64,000 nucleotides of DNA from Cupriavidus sp. MP-37 (GTDB taxonomy: Bacteria; Pseudomonadota; Gammaproteobacteria; Burkholderiales; Burkholderiaceae). Shown one piece after another: positions 9,050 to 19,900 of this stretch. The position numbers and the translations under genes were made by a program. Position 1 is the first letter of the stretch. Every line of letters begins with the position of its first letter. The DNA lies in the NCBI RefSeq assembly GCF_020618415.1, contig NZ_CP085345.1, forward strand, positions 248,001-312,000, read 5' to 3'. The notes under the pieces are model-generated. The model worked only from the letters and a program-made list of their open reading frames with translations, ran no database searches and was not told the origin of the DNA.

Positions 9050-9344
9050 GTAGGCCTCCGACAACGAGTCTTGGCGTGCGACCACGGCCTTGTGAGCCGG
9101 TCCACGCGTGCAAATGGGGCAGGCCTGCGCGGCGGCGCTGCGTGGCGCGGTGCGTCGTGCCGGTCGTGGCCAGCGCTCCGGGTGCTGCAAGGAGGGCGGC
9201 CATCGCCAGCGCGTATCGCGCTCTGCGCTGCATTGCCGTCGAGCTGGCATGCCCGACTTACTGCTGACCCGATTCCCGTCGGAAGACAACTGGGCAGGCC
9301 CGCGTGGGGCTGCCGTGATTGTTATTGTGGTGTGATTTTGCGCC

Positions 9345-10661
9345 CTACGCTTCCAGCGCCTTGCCGCGCGTTTCCGGCAACGTCAGCGCGGCCAGGATCA
9401 GCACGCCATACGCGGCCGCGGCGAAGATCCCGATCGCATGGCCCAGCGACATCTGCTGGCTGACATGGCCGATCAGGAACGGGAAGAACGCGCCGATGGC
9501 ACGGCCCACGTTGTAGCAGAAGCCCTGGCCCGAGCCGCGCACGCTGGTCGGGAACAGCTCGGTCAGGAACGCGCCCATGCCGGCGAAGATGCCCGAGGCA
9601 AAGAAGCCCAGCGGGAAGCCCAGCAGCAGCATCACGGTATCGTTGACCGGGATGTGCGTGTAGGCCAGCGCGATCGTCATCGAGCCCAGCGCGAACAGGA
9701 TGAAGTTCCGCTTGCGGCCGATGCGGTCGGTCAGGTAGGCGCTGGTGACATAGCCGATGTAGGAGCCGACGATGACCATCGCCAGGTAGCCGCCGGTGCC
9801 GAGCACGGTCAGGCCGCGCTCGGTCTTCAGGAAGGTGGGCAGCCAGGTGGTGATGGCGTAGTAGCCCCCCTGCGCGCCGGTGGTCAGCAGCGCCGCGCGC
9901 AGCGTGATGCTGATCAGGCGCGGCGAGAAGATCGCTGCGAACGAAGTTTTCTCGCTGGCCTGCGCCTCGCGTGCCTTGTGCTCGGTATAGACCTCGGGCT
10001 CCTTGACCAGGCGGCGCAGCACGATCACGAACACCGCCGGCAGCAGGCCGATCAGGAACAGCGCGCGCCATGCGGTTTCGGCAGGCAGCAGCGAGAACAC
10101 CAGCGCGTAGAGCAGCGCTGCCATCCCCCAGCCCACGGCCCAGCCGGCCTGCACCATGCCCACCGCCTTGCCGCGGTCCTGCGCGCGGATGGCTTCGCCG
10201 ATCAGCACCGCGCCGGCGGTCCACTCGCCGCCGAAGCCGAAGCCCATCAGCGCGCGCGCCACCAGCAGCTGTTCATAGTTCTGCGCCAGCCCGCACAGGA
10301 AGGTGAAGAAGGCGAACCACAGGATGGTCAGCTGCAGCGTGCGCACCCGGCCGATGCGGTCGGACAGGATGCCGGCGACCCAGCCGCCCGCAGCCGAGGT
10401 CAGCAGCGTGGCGGTGCCGATGAAGCCCGCGTCGGCGCGGCTGATGCCCCAGGTGGCGATCAGCGTGGGAATCACGAAACTCAGGAACTGCGTGTCCATG
10501 GCGTCGAGCGCATAGCCGACCTTGCAGCTCCAGAAGGTGCGCCGCTCATTGGCGGTGATGTCGCGATACCAGGAGAAAAAGCCGCGCGACGGCGCGGTCT
10601 CGGCGCTGGCGGGGCTCGATGGTGGCTGGGGGCTCTGGATACTGCCGATCTGCGTTTCCAT
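9345..10661 (-). CDS. MFS transporter, sialate/lactate:H+ symporter (SHS) type
   Basis: A 438-residue, 12-helix major facilitator. The loop 2-3 motif (GWVAGILSDRIGRVRTLQ), its repeat in the second half (AYLTDRIGRKRNF), and helix 5 sequence ALMGFGFGGEWTAGAVLIGE resemble the SHS/metabolite:H+ symporter group that takes up small organic acids. The ATG at 10661 follows GAGAGG; the longer frame to 10850 is Arg-rich and unlikely to be coding. Substrate cannot be told. It is divergent from the SRPBCC gene across a 513-base gap and lies near a LysR regulator and a hydro-lyase-like gene, a common arrangement for organic-acid catabolism. Confidence 0.85.
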   Translation of the reverse strand: METQIGSIQSPQPPSSPASAETAPSRGFFSWYRDITANERRTFWSCKVGYALDAMDTQFLSFVIPTLIATWGISRADAGFIGTATLLTSAAGGWVAGILSDRIGRVRTLQLTILWFAFFTFLCGLAQNYEQLLVARALMGFGFGGEWTAGAVLIGEAIRAQDRGKAVGMVQAGWAVGWGMAALLYALVFSLLPAETAWRALFLIGLLPAVFVIVLRRLVKEPEVYTEHKAREAQASEKTSFAAIFSPRLISITLRAALLTTGAQGGYYAITTWLPTFLKTERGLTVLGTGGYLAMVIVGSYIGYVTSAYLTDRIGRKRNFILFALGSMTIALAYTHIPVNDTVMLLLGFPLGFFASGIFAGMGAFLTELFPTSVRGSGQGFCYNVGRAIGAFFPFLIGHVSQQMSLGHAIGIFAAAAYGVLILAALTLPETRGKALEA

Positions 10662-11174
10662 GCATTCCTCTCGTGCGATGTCTGGCTCGGCCGGCAAGGC
10701 GCGCTGCGCGGCGCGCTTGCCTTGTGGTGGCGGCACGCCGTGCCGGCTTGCCGCGGCCGCGCATCGGTGGCGCGGCGGTGTGCGGTTGCAGCGCGTCCTG
10801 CGGTGCCGCCGCTGACTGCATTCTTGAAAGGCACGGCGGCCCGCGTCCAACTAGTTTTTCGGGCGACGGCCGATAAGAAAAATTGATTCCTGTGCTGAAT
10901 GCCCGTGAATGCGCGGCTGGCGCCGGTCTGGCCCGTGGCGCGCAGGCCACGGCCCGCGGGTTTTCCCCGATCCCGCCACAGCGCCCGCGGGCCCGGACCC
11001 GCGAGGGCATAAGCATACGGCGCGCCAGCGCACACGGGTGGGCCACGGCCCTACGGAAACCCGTAGGCCAGGGCCGCGCGCCACGGCGGCTACGAGCCTT
11101 CGGTAATGGCACACACCGCCGCGCTCGGCTAGGCTTGCACCCATTGCCCCGACTGTGCGCGTGCCGCCTTGCCG
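10662..11174. other. Gene-free divergent intergenic region
   Basis: 513 bases between the MFS carrier (-) and the secreted SRPBCC gene (+). I find no convincing gene. A short AT-richer stretch (about 10849-10895) sits near the middle and could hold divergent promoters. A 7-base perfect inverted repeat (CCTACGG AAAC CCGTAGG, 11050-11067) lies ~110 bases before the SRPBCC start; a related sequence occurs before the giant gene. Confidence 0.5.
11050..11067. promoter_or_regulatory. Inverted repeat, possible operator (copy 1)
   Basis: CCTACGG AAAC CCGTAGG: perfect 7-base arms with a 4-base spacer, ~108 bases upstream of the secreted SRPBCC gene. The site at 13836-13853, upstream of the giant protein gene, matches it in 13 of 18 positions with the same 7-4-7 layout. 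The shared site suggests a common regulator; this is an inference from two copies only. Confidence 0.35.
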
Positions 11175-11780
11175 ATGCCCATCCTTGCCCGCCTGACCCT
11201 GTCCACGTTCCGGCTCGCCGTGCCTGCGCTGCTGCTCGCGTGGCAGGCGCCGGCACAGGCCCAGCTGATCCCCGTCGAGCGCTCGGTCGAGGTGCTGGCC
11301 GATCCGGCGCGGGTCTGGGAGCTGGCCGGCAGCTACTGCGCGGTGCCGGAGTGGGACACGGTCTACAAGGACTGCCGCGTGGTGCTGGGCAGCGGCAGCC
11401 CCGGCACGGTACGCCGCATGGCCCACAAGGCCGGCGGCCTGCCGGCGGTCGACGTGCTGACCGACAAGGGGCCGTATTCGTACAGCTACCGCAAGCTCTC
11501 CAGCCATACGCGCGGGCGGCTGCAGGCTACGCCGGGACAGGGCGTGGGCACCACGCGCGTGACCTGGCAGATGTGGCTGGACCCGTCGGCCGTGCCCGAC
11601 GGCGCGCGCGCGGAGTACCCGGCCGCGCTTGGCGACGACATGCTGGCCGCGCTGCAGCGCATGAAGGCGCAGGCCGAAGCGGCGCAGCACGAGGCCGAAG
11701 AGGAGGCCGCGCGCGGCCCTGCATTGACCCCGCCGCGCCAGCCCCCGACGCCGTCGCAGCCGTCGCCGCTGGGGGCGTGA
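11175..11780 (+). CDS. Secreted SRPBCC-fold (Bet v1/START-like) protein
   Basis: A 201-residue protein with a Sec signal peptide ending near residue 29 (PALLLAWQAPAQA). An SRPBCC/polyketide-cyclase-like domain follows at about residues 30-165, in which VEVLADPARVWELAGSYCA and WDTVYKDCRVVLGSGSPGT give the opening strand-helix and the next strands. The C-terminal 35 residues are Glu/Ala- then Pro-rich. Such domains bind hydrophobic ligands in a deep pocket; the ligand is unknown. ATG 11175 is preferred to the TTG at 11169. The gene stands alone, with a palindrome ~110 bases upstream. Confidence 0.7.
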   Translation: MPILARLTLSTFRLAVPALLLAWQAPAQAQLIPVERSVEVLADPARVWELAGSYCAVPEWDTVYKDCRVVLGSGSPGTVRRMAHKAGGLPAVDVLTDKGPYSYSYRKLSSHTRGRLQATPGQGVGTTRVTWQMWLDPSAVPDGARAEYPAALGDDMLAALQRMKAQAEAAQHEAEEEAARGPALTPPRQPPTPSQPSPLGA

Positions 11781-11931
11781 GCGCGGCGCTCCGGCCATGC
11801 TGCGCGGCAGCATGGCACGCTACCGGGCGCCGCCGTCAAACGCTTGTTTGCCACCGTGTCATCGCGTAGATTCGGTGGCTCGGCGCCTGTCCCGATGCGC
11901 CGCCGCAGCGACCGTCCCGCACCCACCGCCC

Positions 11932-12882
11932 ATGAACCTGCGCTTTCTCGAAACCTTTGTCTGGGTAGCCCGCCTGCGCAGCTTCCGGCTGACCGCGGAG
12001 AAGCTGTTCAGCACGCAGGCCTCGATCTCCAGCCGCATCGCCGTGCTGGAAGAAGACCTCGGGGTCAAGCTGTTCCTGCGCGATTCGCGCGGCGTGACGC
12101 TGACGCCGGAGGGCCAGCGCGTGCTGGAATATGCCGAGAAGATGGTGAACACCATGCACCATATGCGGCAGTCGCTCGACCGTTCGCGCGCGATTGCGGG
12201 GCGCGTGCGCATCGGCGCGATGGACTCGGTGATCCATACCTGGCTTTCCACCGTGGTCAAGCGCGCCATGCAGGCCTACCCGGCGCTGGAGATCGAGCTG
12301 ACCGCCGATGCCGCGCTGAACCTGTGCGACCAGCTGCAGAAGGGCTATCTCGACGTGATCTTCCAGACCGACCTGCTGCGGCTGGAAACGGTGCGCAATG
12401 TCGAACTGGCGCGCTACCCGATCCGCTGGATCGTCGCCACCGGCTCCGCCTGTGACCGGCCCTATGCCTCGCTCGATGAACTGGCCGCCGAGCGCGTCAT
12501 CACCTTCGTCAAAAACTCGCGCCCGCACCAGGACATCCTGAGCCTGTTCCACCTGAACGGCGTGGCGTCGCCGCGCATCAACTGCGTGAACTCGGTGGCC
12601 GCCATGACGCGGCTGATCGGCGACGGCTTCGGCATCGGCGCGGTGCCGCCGGCGCTGGTGCGCAAGGAACTGGCCGACGGCACGCTGTCGGTGGTCGACG
12701 TGGAGAACCATCCGCCCGCGCTCGATATCGTCGCCTCGTGGCGCATCGGCGCGGGATTGGAGGTCAACGAGTCGATCGTGGGGCTGGCCACCGGCGTGGT
12801 GGCGGAGTTCTGCGCCGAGGTGGGCGAGGACATGGCGGTGCCGGTGCAGCCGCCGGCCGCCGCACCCCACGCGGGCTCGTAG
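11932..12882 (+). CDS. LysR-family transcription regulator
   Basis: A 316-residue LysR regulator. Residues 1-60 form the winged helix-turn-helix ([20 protein letters not shown] then [20 protein letters not shown]), and residues ~90-300 the periplasmic-binding-protein-like effector domain. The ATG at 11932 matches the family N-terminus ([10 protein letters not shown]); the longer frame from 11797 is not supported. It is transcribed in the same direction as, and 119 bases before, the UPF0317 gene, which it probably controls, perhaps together with the MFS carrier at 9345-10661. Confidence 0.92.
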   Translation: MNLRFLETFVWVARLRSFRLTAEKLFSTQASISSRIAVLEEDLGVKLFLRDSRGVTLTPEGQRVLEYAEKMVNTMHHMRQSLDRSRAIAGRVRIGAMDSVIHTWLSTVVKRAMQAYPALEIELTADAALNLCDQLQKGYLDVIFQTDLLRLETVRNVELARYPIRWIVATGSACDRPYASLDELAAERVITFVKNSRPHQDILSLFHLNGVASPRINCVNSVAAMTRLIGDGFGIGAVPPALVRKELADGTLSVVDVENHPPALDIVASWRIGAGLEVNESIVGLATGVVAEFCAEVGEDMAVPVQPPAAAPHAGS

Positions 12883-13001
12883 TCATCGGATTCCTTTATC
12901 GCGCTCGATCCGAAAGATTTGTTGGACGCCGGCGCCGGCGGGCGCCCAGAATCGGCAGGTCAACCGGACTTTCTGCGCCGCCCGGCGCCTGCCTGCCGAC
13001 C

Positions 13002-13805
13002 ATGAACCAGCCGCTCCAGCACGCCGCCTCGCTCCTGCCCGAAGACCCCGCCGCCTTGCGCCAGCTGATCCGCGCGGGCCGCTACCACGGCCACACCAGC
13101 GGCCTGGCGCGCGGCCACGTGCAGGCCAATATCGTGATCCTGACGCGCGACTGGGCCTATGACTTCCTGCAGTTCTGCGCGCTCAACCGCAAGGCCTGCC
13201 CGCTGATCGACGTGACCGATCCGGGCGACCCGGTGTTCCGCAACCTCGGGCGCGACGTCGACATCCGCACCGACGTGCCGATGTACCGGGTCTACCGCGA
13301 CGGCAACGCCTATCACGAGACCACCCGCATCACCGAGCTGTGGCGCGACGATTTCGTCGCCTTCGCCATCGGCTGCTCGTTCTCGTTCGAGCAGGCGCTG
13401 CTGGCGGCCAATGTGCCGCTCAAGCACATCAACCTGGGCCGCAACGTCGCCATGTACCGCACCACCATCGAGACCCGCCCGGCCGGCCGGCTGTCGGGCA
13501 AGCTGGTGGTGTCGATGCGCCCACTCAAGGCCGCCGACGCGATCCTGGCCACCGAGATCACCGCGCGCTATCCCGACGTGCATGGCGCGCCGGTGCATAT
13601 CGGCGACCCCGCGCTGATCGGCATCGAGGATATCGAATCGCCCGACTACGGCGACGCGGTGCCGCTCGATGCCGATGAAATCCCGGTGTTCTGGGCCTGC
13701 GGCGTCACGCCCCAGGCCGTGATCCGCGAGGCGCGGCCGGAGATCTGCATCACCCACGCGCCGGGCTGCATGCTGGTGACCGACCTCGACAACAACCGGC
13801 TGTAG
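13002..13805 (+). CDS. UPF0317 / D-glutamate cyclase family (DUF1445) putative hydro-lyase
   Basis: A 267-residue member of the UPF0317/DUF1445 family, with its typical features: [20 protein letters not shown] near the N-terminus, [14 protein letters not shown] in the middle, and the C-terminal [12 protein letters not shown] and [12 protein letters not shown] stretches. Bacterial members are annotated as putative hydro-lyases. In animals this domain is the N-terminal half of mitochondrial D-glutamate cyclase (DGLUCY), which converts D-glutamate to 5-oxo-D-proline. The next gene downstream encodes two copies of the domain that makes up the other half of that enzyme, so the adjacency is probably functional. 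The start at 13002 gives the normal family length. Confidence 0.88.
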   Translation: MNQPLQHAASLLPEDPAALRQLIRAGRYHGHTSGLARGHVQANIVILTRDWAYDFLQFCALNRKACPLIDVTDPGDPVFRNLGRDVDIRTDVPMYRVYRDGNAYHETTRITELWRDDFVAFAIGCSFSFEQALLAANVPLKHINLGRNVAMYRTTIETRPAGRLSGKLVVSMRPLKAADAILATEITARYPDVHGAPVHIGDPALIGIEDIESPDYGDAVPLDADEIPVFWACGVTPQAVIREARPEICITHAPGCMLVTDLDNNRL

Positions 13806-13835
13806 TCGGTCGGCACCGCCACCCCCGATCGCGGG

Positions 13836-13853
13836 CCTACGAATTCCCATAGT
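13836..13853. promoter_or_regulatory. Inverted repeat, possible operator (copy 2)
   Basis: CCTACGA ATTC CCATAGT, ~135 bases upstream of the giant protein gene. It matches the perfect palindrome at 11050-11067 in 13 of 18 positions and keeps the same layout. A candidate operator or extracytoplasmic-type promoter element; no direct proof. Confidence 0.3.
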
Positions 13854-13987
13854 TGGCCTGCGCCGCCGATGCGCGCAGAATCGGCGCGCATGATGCCCTC
13901 GCCTTGCCCGGGAACCGGCCGCGTGGCAGGGCATCGGCAACCGTCTGACCTGCCGGCAGGCGCCGGCGTCGCCAGGAGACTTGCGTC

Positions 13988-16900
13988 ATGCTGGATTTCA
14001 TGGATGCCATCCGGGCCGCCGCGCGCGCGGCCGCCGAGGCCGCGGCCCGCGCCGCCGCCGAAGCCGCGCGCGAGGCCGCCGAACGGGCCGCCCGCGAAGC
14101 CGCCGAACGCGCCCAGCGCGCCGCCGAGGCGCGCGAGACCCAGCGCCAGCAGGACACGCAGAACGCCCAGAGCACACAGCAGGCGCAACCGTCGCAGCAA
14201 ACCCAGCAAACCCAGCAGACGCAGCAAGGCCAGCAGGCGAAGCCCGCTGACCAGCCGGACAAGCCGCAGGCGCTCGCGGTGACGCCGGCGCTTTACACCA
14301 CCAGCACCACCGGCGCGCAGGCACCCCGGGCGACGCAGGTCGATGCGCCGGCGCCCGAGAAACCAAAGACTGACCCGGCCGAGGCAGCCCGCAAGAAGAA
14401 GGAAAGCGACGCGAAGGCGCTGACCGATGGCTGGCAGCAGGAAGCGCAGGACGCCTATGACAAGGTGGTGGCCGACCTCGACGGCCGCGCCATGACCGAC
14501 AAGCAGTGGCAGCCGCTGGGCCTGAAGTACGGCAACGTCATGGGCGGCGCGCAGAATGAGCTGCGCGTGGCCGCCAACAACGCCGCGGCCACCGGCAAGG
14601 ATGTCAAGGCCGCGGTCGAGGCCAAGGCCGAAGAGATCCGCAAGCGCTATGACGACCCCAACGTCGCGCTGAACATCGACGAGACCAAGACGCAATTCCT
14701 GAAGAACGAGAGCACGCAACAGGCGCGCGACACCCAAGGCGCGCGCTTCAACGTGGTGCTGGCGCAGGAAAAAGAGCAGCGGGCCGCCGCGAAGGTCGAC
14801 CAGGAACAGGCCGCCTACCTGAAGATCCCCGGCGGCATCCGGCGCTTCGAGCTCGAGGCCGACGACCAACTGGTGGCCGCGCGCGACGCCCACGAGAAAG
14901 CACAGCAGGAACGGGTACAGGCCGAGGAGACCTTCCTCGCCACCATGCAGAAAGAGATCGACACGGTCGCGACGAACGCCTACAAGCAGGACGCCGACCA
15001 GGCCCTGAAGGACCTGCGCAACAGTCCGCACGACCGCACCATCTCGATGGCGGACCGCTCGTACGACCTGACCCTGGCCAACGGCAAGGTCAGCGACGCC
15101 GACGCGCAGCTGCAGGCGCTGGCGTCCGGAAAGGGCGTCAAGGTGCCCGACAGCTATCGCCAGCAGGCGGTGCAGGACCTGAAGGCGCGCTACGGCACCG
15201 AAGGCGGCATGGGCCAGCTGATCGACCGGGTCGACCTGCGCGGTCGCATCGCCGGCGAGATGGAGCACCTGACGCCGTCCACCGACTTCGAGCGCAAGCT
15301 GGCGCAGAACGACCCCACCACGCTGGCGATGGCGCAGGCGCAGGGGCTGACGCTGGATCCCGAGGCCAAGACCGATCCCAACGCCACCACGCCGCGCGAC
15401 CTGCCGCAGGCCGAGCGCGCGCTGATGGAACACAACCCGGCCGGCTACGTCATGGTCAAGGCGCTGGGTGCGGACAGCCTGGTTCCGGCCCCCGACCTGC
15501 CGGCGACCGATCCGGCCCGGATCGCCTACGACAAGGGCGTCGCCGAGAAAGGCCTGCTCGGCTACACCGTCGAACAGCTCAAGGCGCGCAGCGAAGACCC
15601 CAAGCTCAGCCAGGCCGAGCGCGACCAGGCCGCCAACGGCCTGAACCGGATGCTCGGCTTCATGGAGGGCTCGGTGCCGCTGCGCGTGGACGCCATGACC
15701 CGCGGCATCGACCAGAAGCTGGACCGCGGCGACGTCACCGGCGCGCTGCAGATCCGCAAGGCCGGCGCCGATGCCGCGCAGACGCCCGAGGAACGCCAGC
15801 TCTACGTCGACGTGCACAACGACCGCTTCAGCGGCGACCTGTTCAAGGCGCAGATCGAAGCGTCGATGGACCAGGACCTGAAGAACAAGACCCACGACGA
15901 CGAGGGCCGGCCCATCATCGGCCAGGAGAAGATGTACGCCGACAAGGTGGGGGCCTACCTGCAGGAAGTGGCGCCGCACCTGATCGAGGAAGATGCCAAC
16001 ACGCTGCTCGATACGGTGAAGACCGAGTACAGCAACGACTGGACCGGGCGCAACAACAGCCAGTCGCCCGGATACAACGACTGGGATGACTTCTACCATG
16101 GCCTGTCGGCGGTAGTCGATGCGGCCGACGCCGGCTACTATGCGCGCAACCCGCAGGCGAAGCCCGGCACGGCCCCGGCCGCGACCAGCACGGCCAGCTG
16201 GCTGACTGACCGCGACAACGAGGTCAGCATGCTGATGATGATGAACCAGGGCGGGTCGTCGCGCCAGGGACGCATCTACGGCGGCGCCGAGGACGCGGCT
16301 GCCAAGGGCCATATCGGGCTGTCGGCCGCGTTCGAGCAGTCGCTGAAGTCGAGCAAGGACGCGCCGGTGATGTCCGACGTCTACCTGCGCAATGCGGTGC
16401 AGCGCGGCAGCGAGGACTACGCCGGCACCGACGAGGCCAAGGAAGCCAACCAGCGCTTCGAGCTCGACAAGGACGAGATCCTGCGCCAGACCTTCGACAG
16501 CCTGGCGATGCGCAAGGAAGAACTCAGCGCGAAGGCCTCGGACGAGAAGGGGCTGTCCGAGGCCATCGCCCTGGGCGCGCCGCAGGGCGACGCCAACGCG
16601 ATCCGCGAACAGATCGCCGCCGACGCCAAGGCCGGCACCACGGTCAAGGCGATCCCGATGTACGTGGCCGGTCCCGGCGGGGTGCCGTACCAGACCGCGG
16701 TGTTCGAGTTCGAGGGCAAGGACGGCAAAACCCTGTGGGTGGACGACCAGGGCGCCGTCTATGGCAAGGAAGAGCTGGACGCAAAGCGCGATTTCCAGGA
16801 GAACAACCTGCTGTCCGACAAGGGCACGGTGTACTTTGCCGAGAACCTGGACCTGGGCCGCGACGGCCACGTCGACTACGCCGCGATGGACGCCCATATC

Positions 16901-19900
16901 GTCACCACCAGCGAGAAGGTATGGGGCTGGGTCAACCTCGGCGTGGCGGCGGTGGGCGCGGTCGCGGGCGGGGTGCTGGCGGTGGCCTCGGGCGGCACGC
17001 TGACACCGCTGGTGGCCGCGGCGTGGGTCGGCATGGTGGGCAGCATGGGGTACGGTGTCGGCACCTCGTGGGCCGCGCTGGACAATATTTCGGACCATGG
17101 CCGCTCGGTCAATCCCTTCGCCAGCCAGGAAGCGATGGCGCAGTGGCTCAACGTGGCCGGCTCGCTGGCGGGCATGGGCGGCATGGGCCTGGCCAAGACC
17201 GGCGCGCTGGCGATGAACGCCGGCACCCGGCTGGCCGGCAGCACCAACCCGCTGCGCCAGATGGCGGGCGGCATGCTGACCCACAGCGCCGGCCACTACG
17301 GCAGCGCCAGCCGCGTGCTCAACGGCGTCGGCTTCGGCATCGGCGGCGTGCAGACCCTGCAGCAGGCCGCCATGTTCGCCGAGCATGGCAGCGAGATGAG
17401 CGTTGCGGAGAAACTGCAGAACGGCGCCATGCTGCTGATGGGCGCCACGCAGATGCTGCCGATGGCAATCCAGAAGCGCATCGGCGAGTCGGTGCGCGAC
17501 GGCTACCAGGCCATGCGCGGGCACACCGGCGCGGGCGACCTGGCCGGCAGCAACAGTCCGGGTCGGGGCCTTGGTCCCGCAGCGCTGGGCGCCTTCCGCG
17601 ATGGCGATGGCGCGCCTGTGCCAGCCGCCACGCGGCCCACCGCGCGCCGCGGCGTGCCTGGCCGCGATGCCGACGGACAGCCGCCCGCGCGCACCGATGC
17701 CGACGGCCAATCGGGCCGCTCCGGCAAGCAGGCCGACGGCGAGCCGGCCCCCGGCGTAGTCCGGCCCGCGACCCCGGGGCGCGCCGGCGGCAACCGCCCG
17801 GCGCCCGACGGCGTCGCCACCCCGGCGCGCGACCTGCGCACGCCGCAGCGGCTCACGCCCTGGCAATCGACCCGGCTCAGCACCGCCGCGGCCTTCGACA
17901 TGGCGGTCACGCGCGGCGCGATCCTGCAGGAACGGGTGATCCACGGCATGATGGACCGCGCCATGAGCCGGGCCATGGCGCGCTATCTGACCGAGTCCGC
18001 CGCGCGCAACCCCTCGGGCGAGCGCAGCGGCCGCGCCGACGCGCCCGTGCCGGCCTCGCGCCGCCGCACCGCCACCGGCACGCCGGCACTGGCGCGCGCG
18101 CCGCGCCACCCGGCGGGGGATGGCGAGGCCGGCGTGCAGCGCCGCACGGTGAGCCACGGCCCCGCGCTGGCGGCGCATGCCGATGCGCCCGATGCGCCCG
18201 CGCGCATGTCGCTGCGGCAGAACGCAATCTCGCCGCTCGACAATGTGCTGTGGATCGACGGCAGCATGGAAAACATCGGCGTGCCCTACGGCGCCGAGAT
18301 GGCCGCGCGCGCGCTGGTGGACCTGGACTCGGTGATGATCGTCACCGGCCCGCTGACCGCGCATGGCCGCGCCGAGACCAACGGCCCGGTCGGGGCGGCC
18401 TCGCTCGGCGCCTACCTGGCCTCACTGGGCAAGGACGTGGTCTATGTCACCGACCGCGCCCATGCGCGCACGCTGCGCCAGATGCTGCGCCAGGACCTGA
18501 ACCAGCCCAATGCGCGCGTCGAGACCTTCTCGGCCAGGGACTTTGCCAGCGCCGGGCGCCAGTCGCGCGCGCTGCTGGCGATGCACAAGCCGCAGGCGGT
18601 GGTGGCGGTGGAAGTGGCCGGTCGCAACACCAACAACGAATACCGGCTGCAGAACGGCGAGCGGGTGCGCGGCAATGCCATGCTCGACCAGTTGCTGATC
18701 GACGCCAACGATATCGCCGACATGGTCACCATTGCCGTGGGCGACCACGGCAACGAGGCCGGCATGCGCGCCGCGCGCGACCGCTTGCTGCGCGACCTGG
18801 CGGTCGAACACCAGCTGGCCGACAGCTGGTCCGACGTCGGCGCCGACCACCTGGTGACGGGCATGAACTCCAACCTCGCGGCGCAGGCGATCGGCTTCGG
18901 CGTGCAGCGCGCGCTGGGCCGCGACAGCGGCATGCCGAGCGCGGAAACGGTGGGCGCGCTGCTCGACACCATGGCGCGTCACAAGGCGCGCGACGGCGTC
19001 ACGCTGGAGGTCGGCGCCACCAGCGTGCGCGGCTACGACAAGACCGTGCAGAAGGGCGTCTACGAGCTGCTGCAGAAGGCGGCCGAGCGCCTGCCCGCGG
19101 GCCTCGACATGGCGCAGCTGTTCGAGGGCATCCAGCGGCGCTTCCTGCCCGAAGGGATCGACCCTGCCGACTTCGGCATCCGCGTGCAGGACGATGCCAT
19201 CGTCATCACCGCCTTCGATTCCAGCAACGGTGGCCTGCTGGCCGCGCAGAACATCGCGCGCCACACCTATGCCATGACCGGCAAGGCGGTGCAGGTGGTG
19301 GCCTTTACCGACCATGCCGCCGGCACCTACGGCGGGCGCGAGCGCGGCGACCTGGTGAACCTGGTCCACGCCGGCGTGGTGGCGGCGCAGAAGGCGAAGG
19401 GCGCGGTCGACCTGTTCGCCTGCAACACCGCCTGCACCGCGTTCCCGGAGGCGCTGGCCGGCACCCACCAGGCCAAGGTGGTCAACCTGATCATGCAGAC
19501 CGCGCCCAAGATCGTCACCGAAGGCGGCGCGCGGCCGGTGGTGGTGGCCACGCCCGGCACGGTGAAGCTGCATGCCTACCTGCAGGCGGTGGCCGAAGCC
19601 AGCGGCGGCAGCCTCACGGTCAAGGAGATCGGCGCGACCGAGTGGGCCGATGCGGTCAACAACCTGATGCACCTGGCCGACGGCCCGCAGCTGGAGCAGC
19701 TCAAGGGGCTGGTGGCCAAGTACATCAACGCCGAGCAGATCCCGGCCGACGCGACCTCGCTGTGGTTCTGCTGCACCCACTACCCGGCGCTGGAAACGCT
19801 GGTGCGCCAGCAGCTCGATGCCATCGGCCGCAGCGACGTCAGGCTGATCGACCCGATGCAGTACCAGGCGCGCAAGGGCGTGGAGATGCTGGTCGACCAG

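Noticed and set aside
12884..12915. Short inverted repeat TCGGAT / ATCCGA before the UPF0317 gene as a LysR operator
   Set aside because: Arms are only six bases and lack the T-N11-A core; too weak to list as a site.
1..14000. hrpII or PIP boxes (TTCG-N16-TTCG type) in the T3SS region
   Set aside because: No convincing match seen before sctF, the SRPBCC gene or the giant gene; the operon's main promoter is outside the window.
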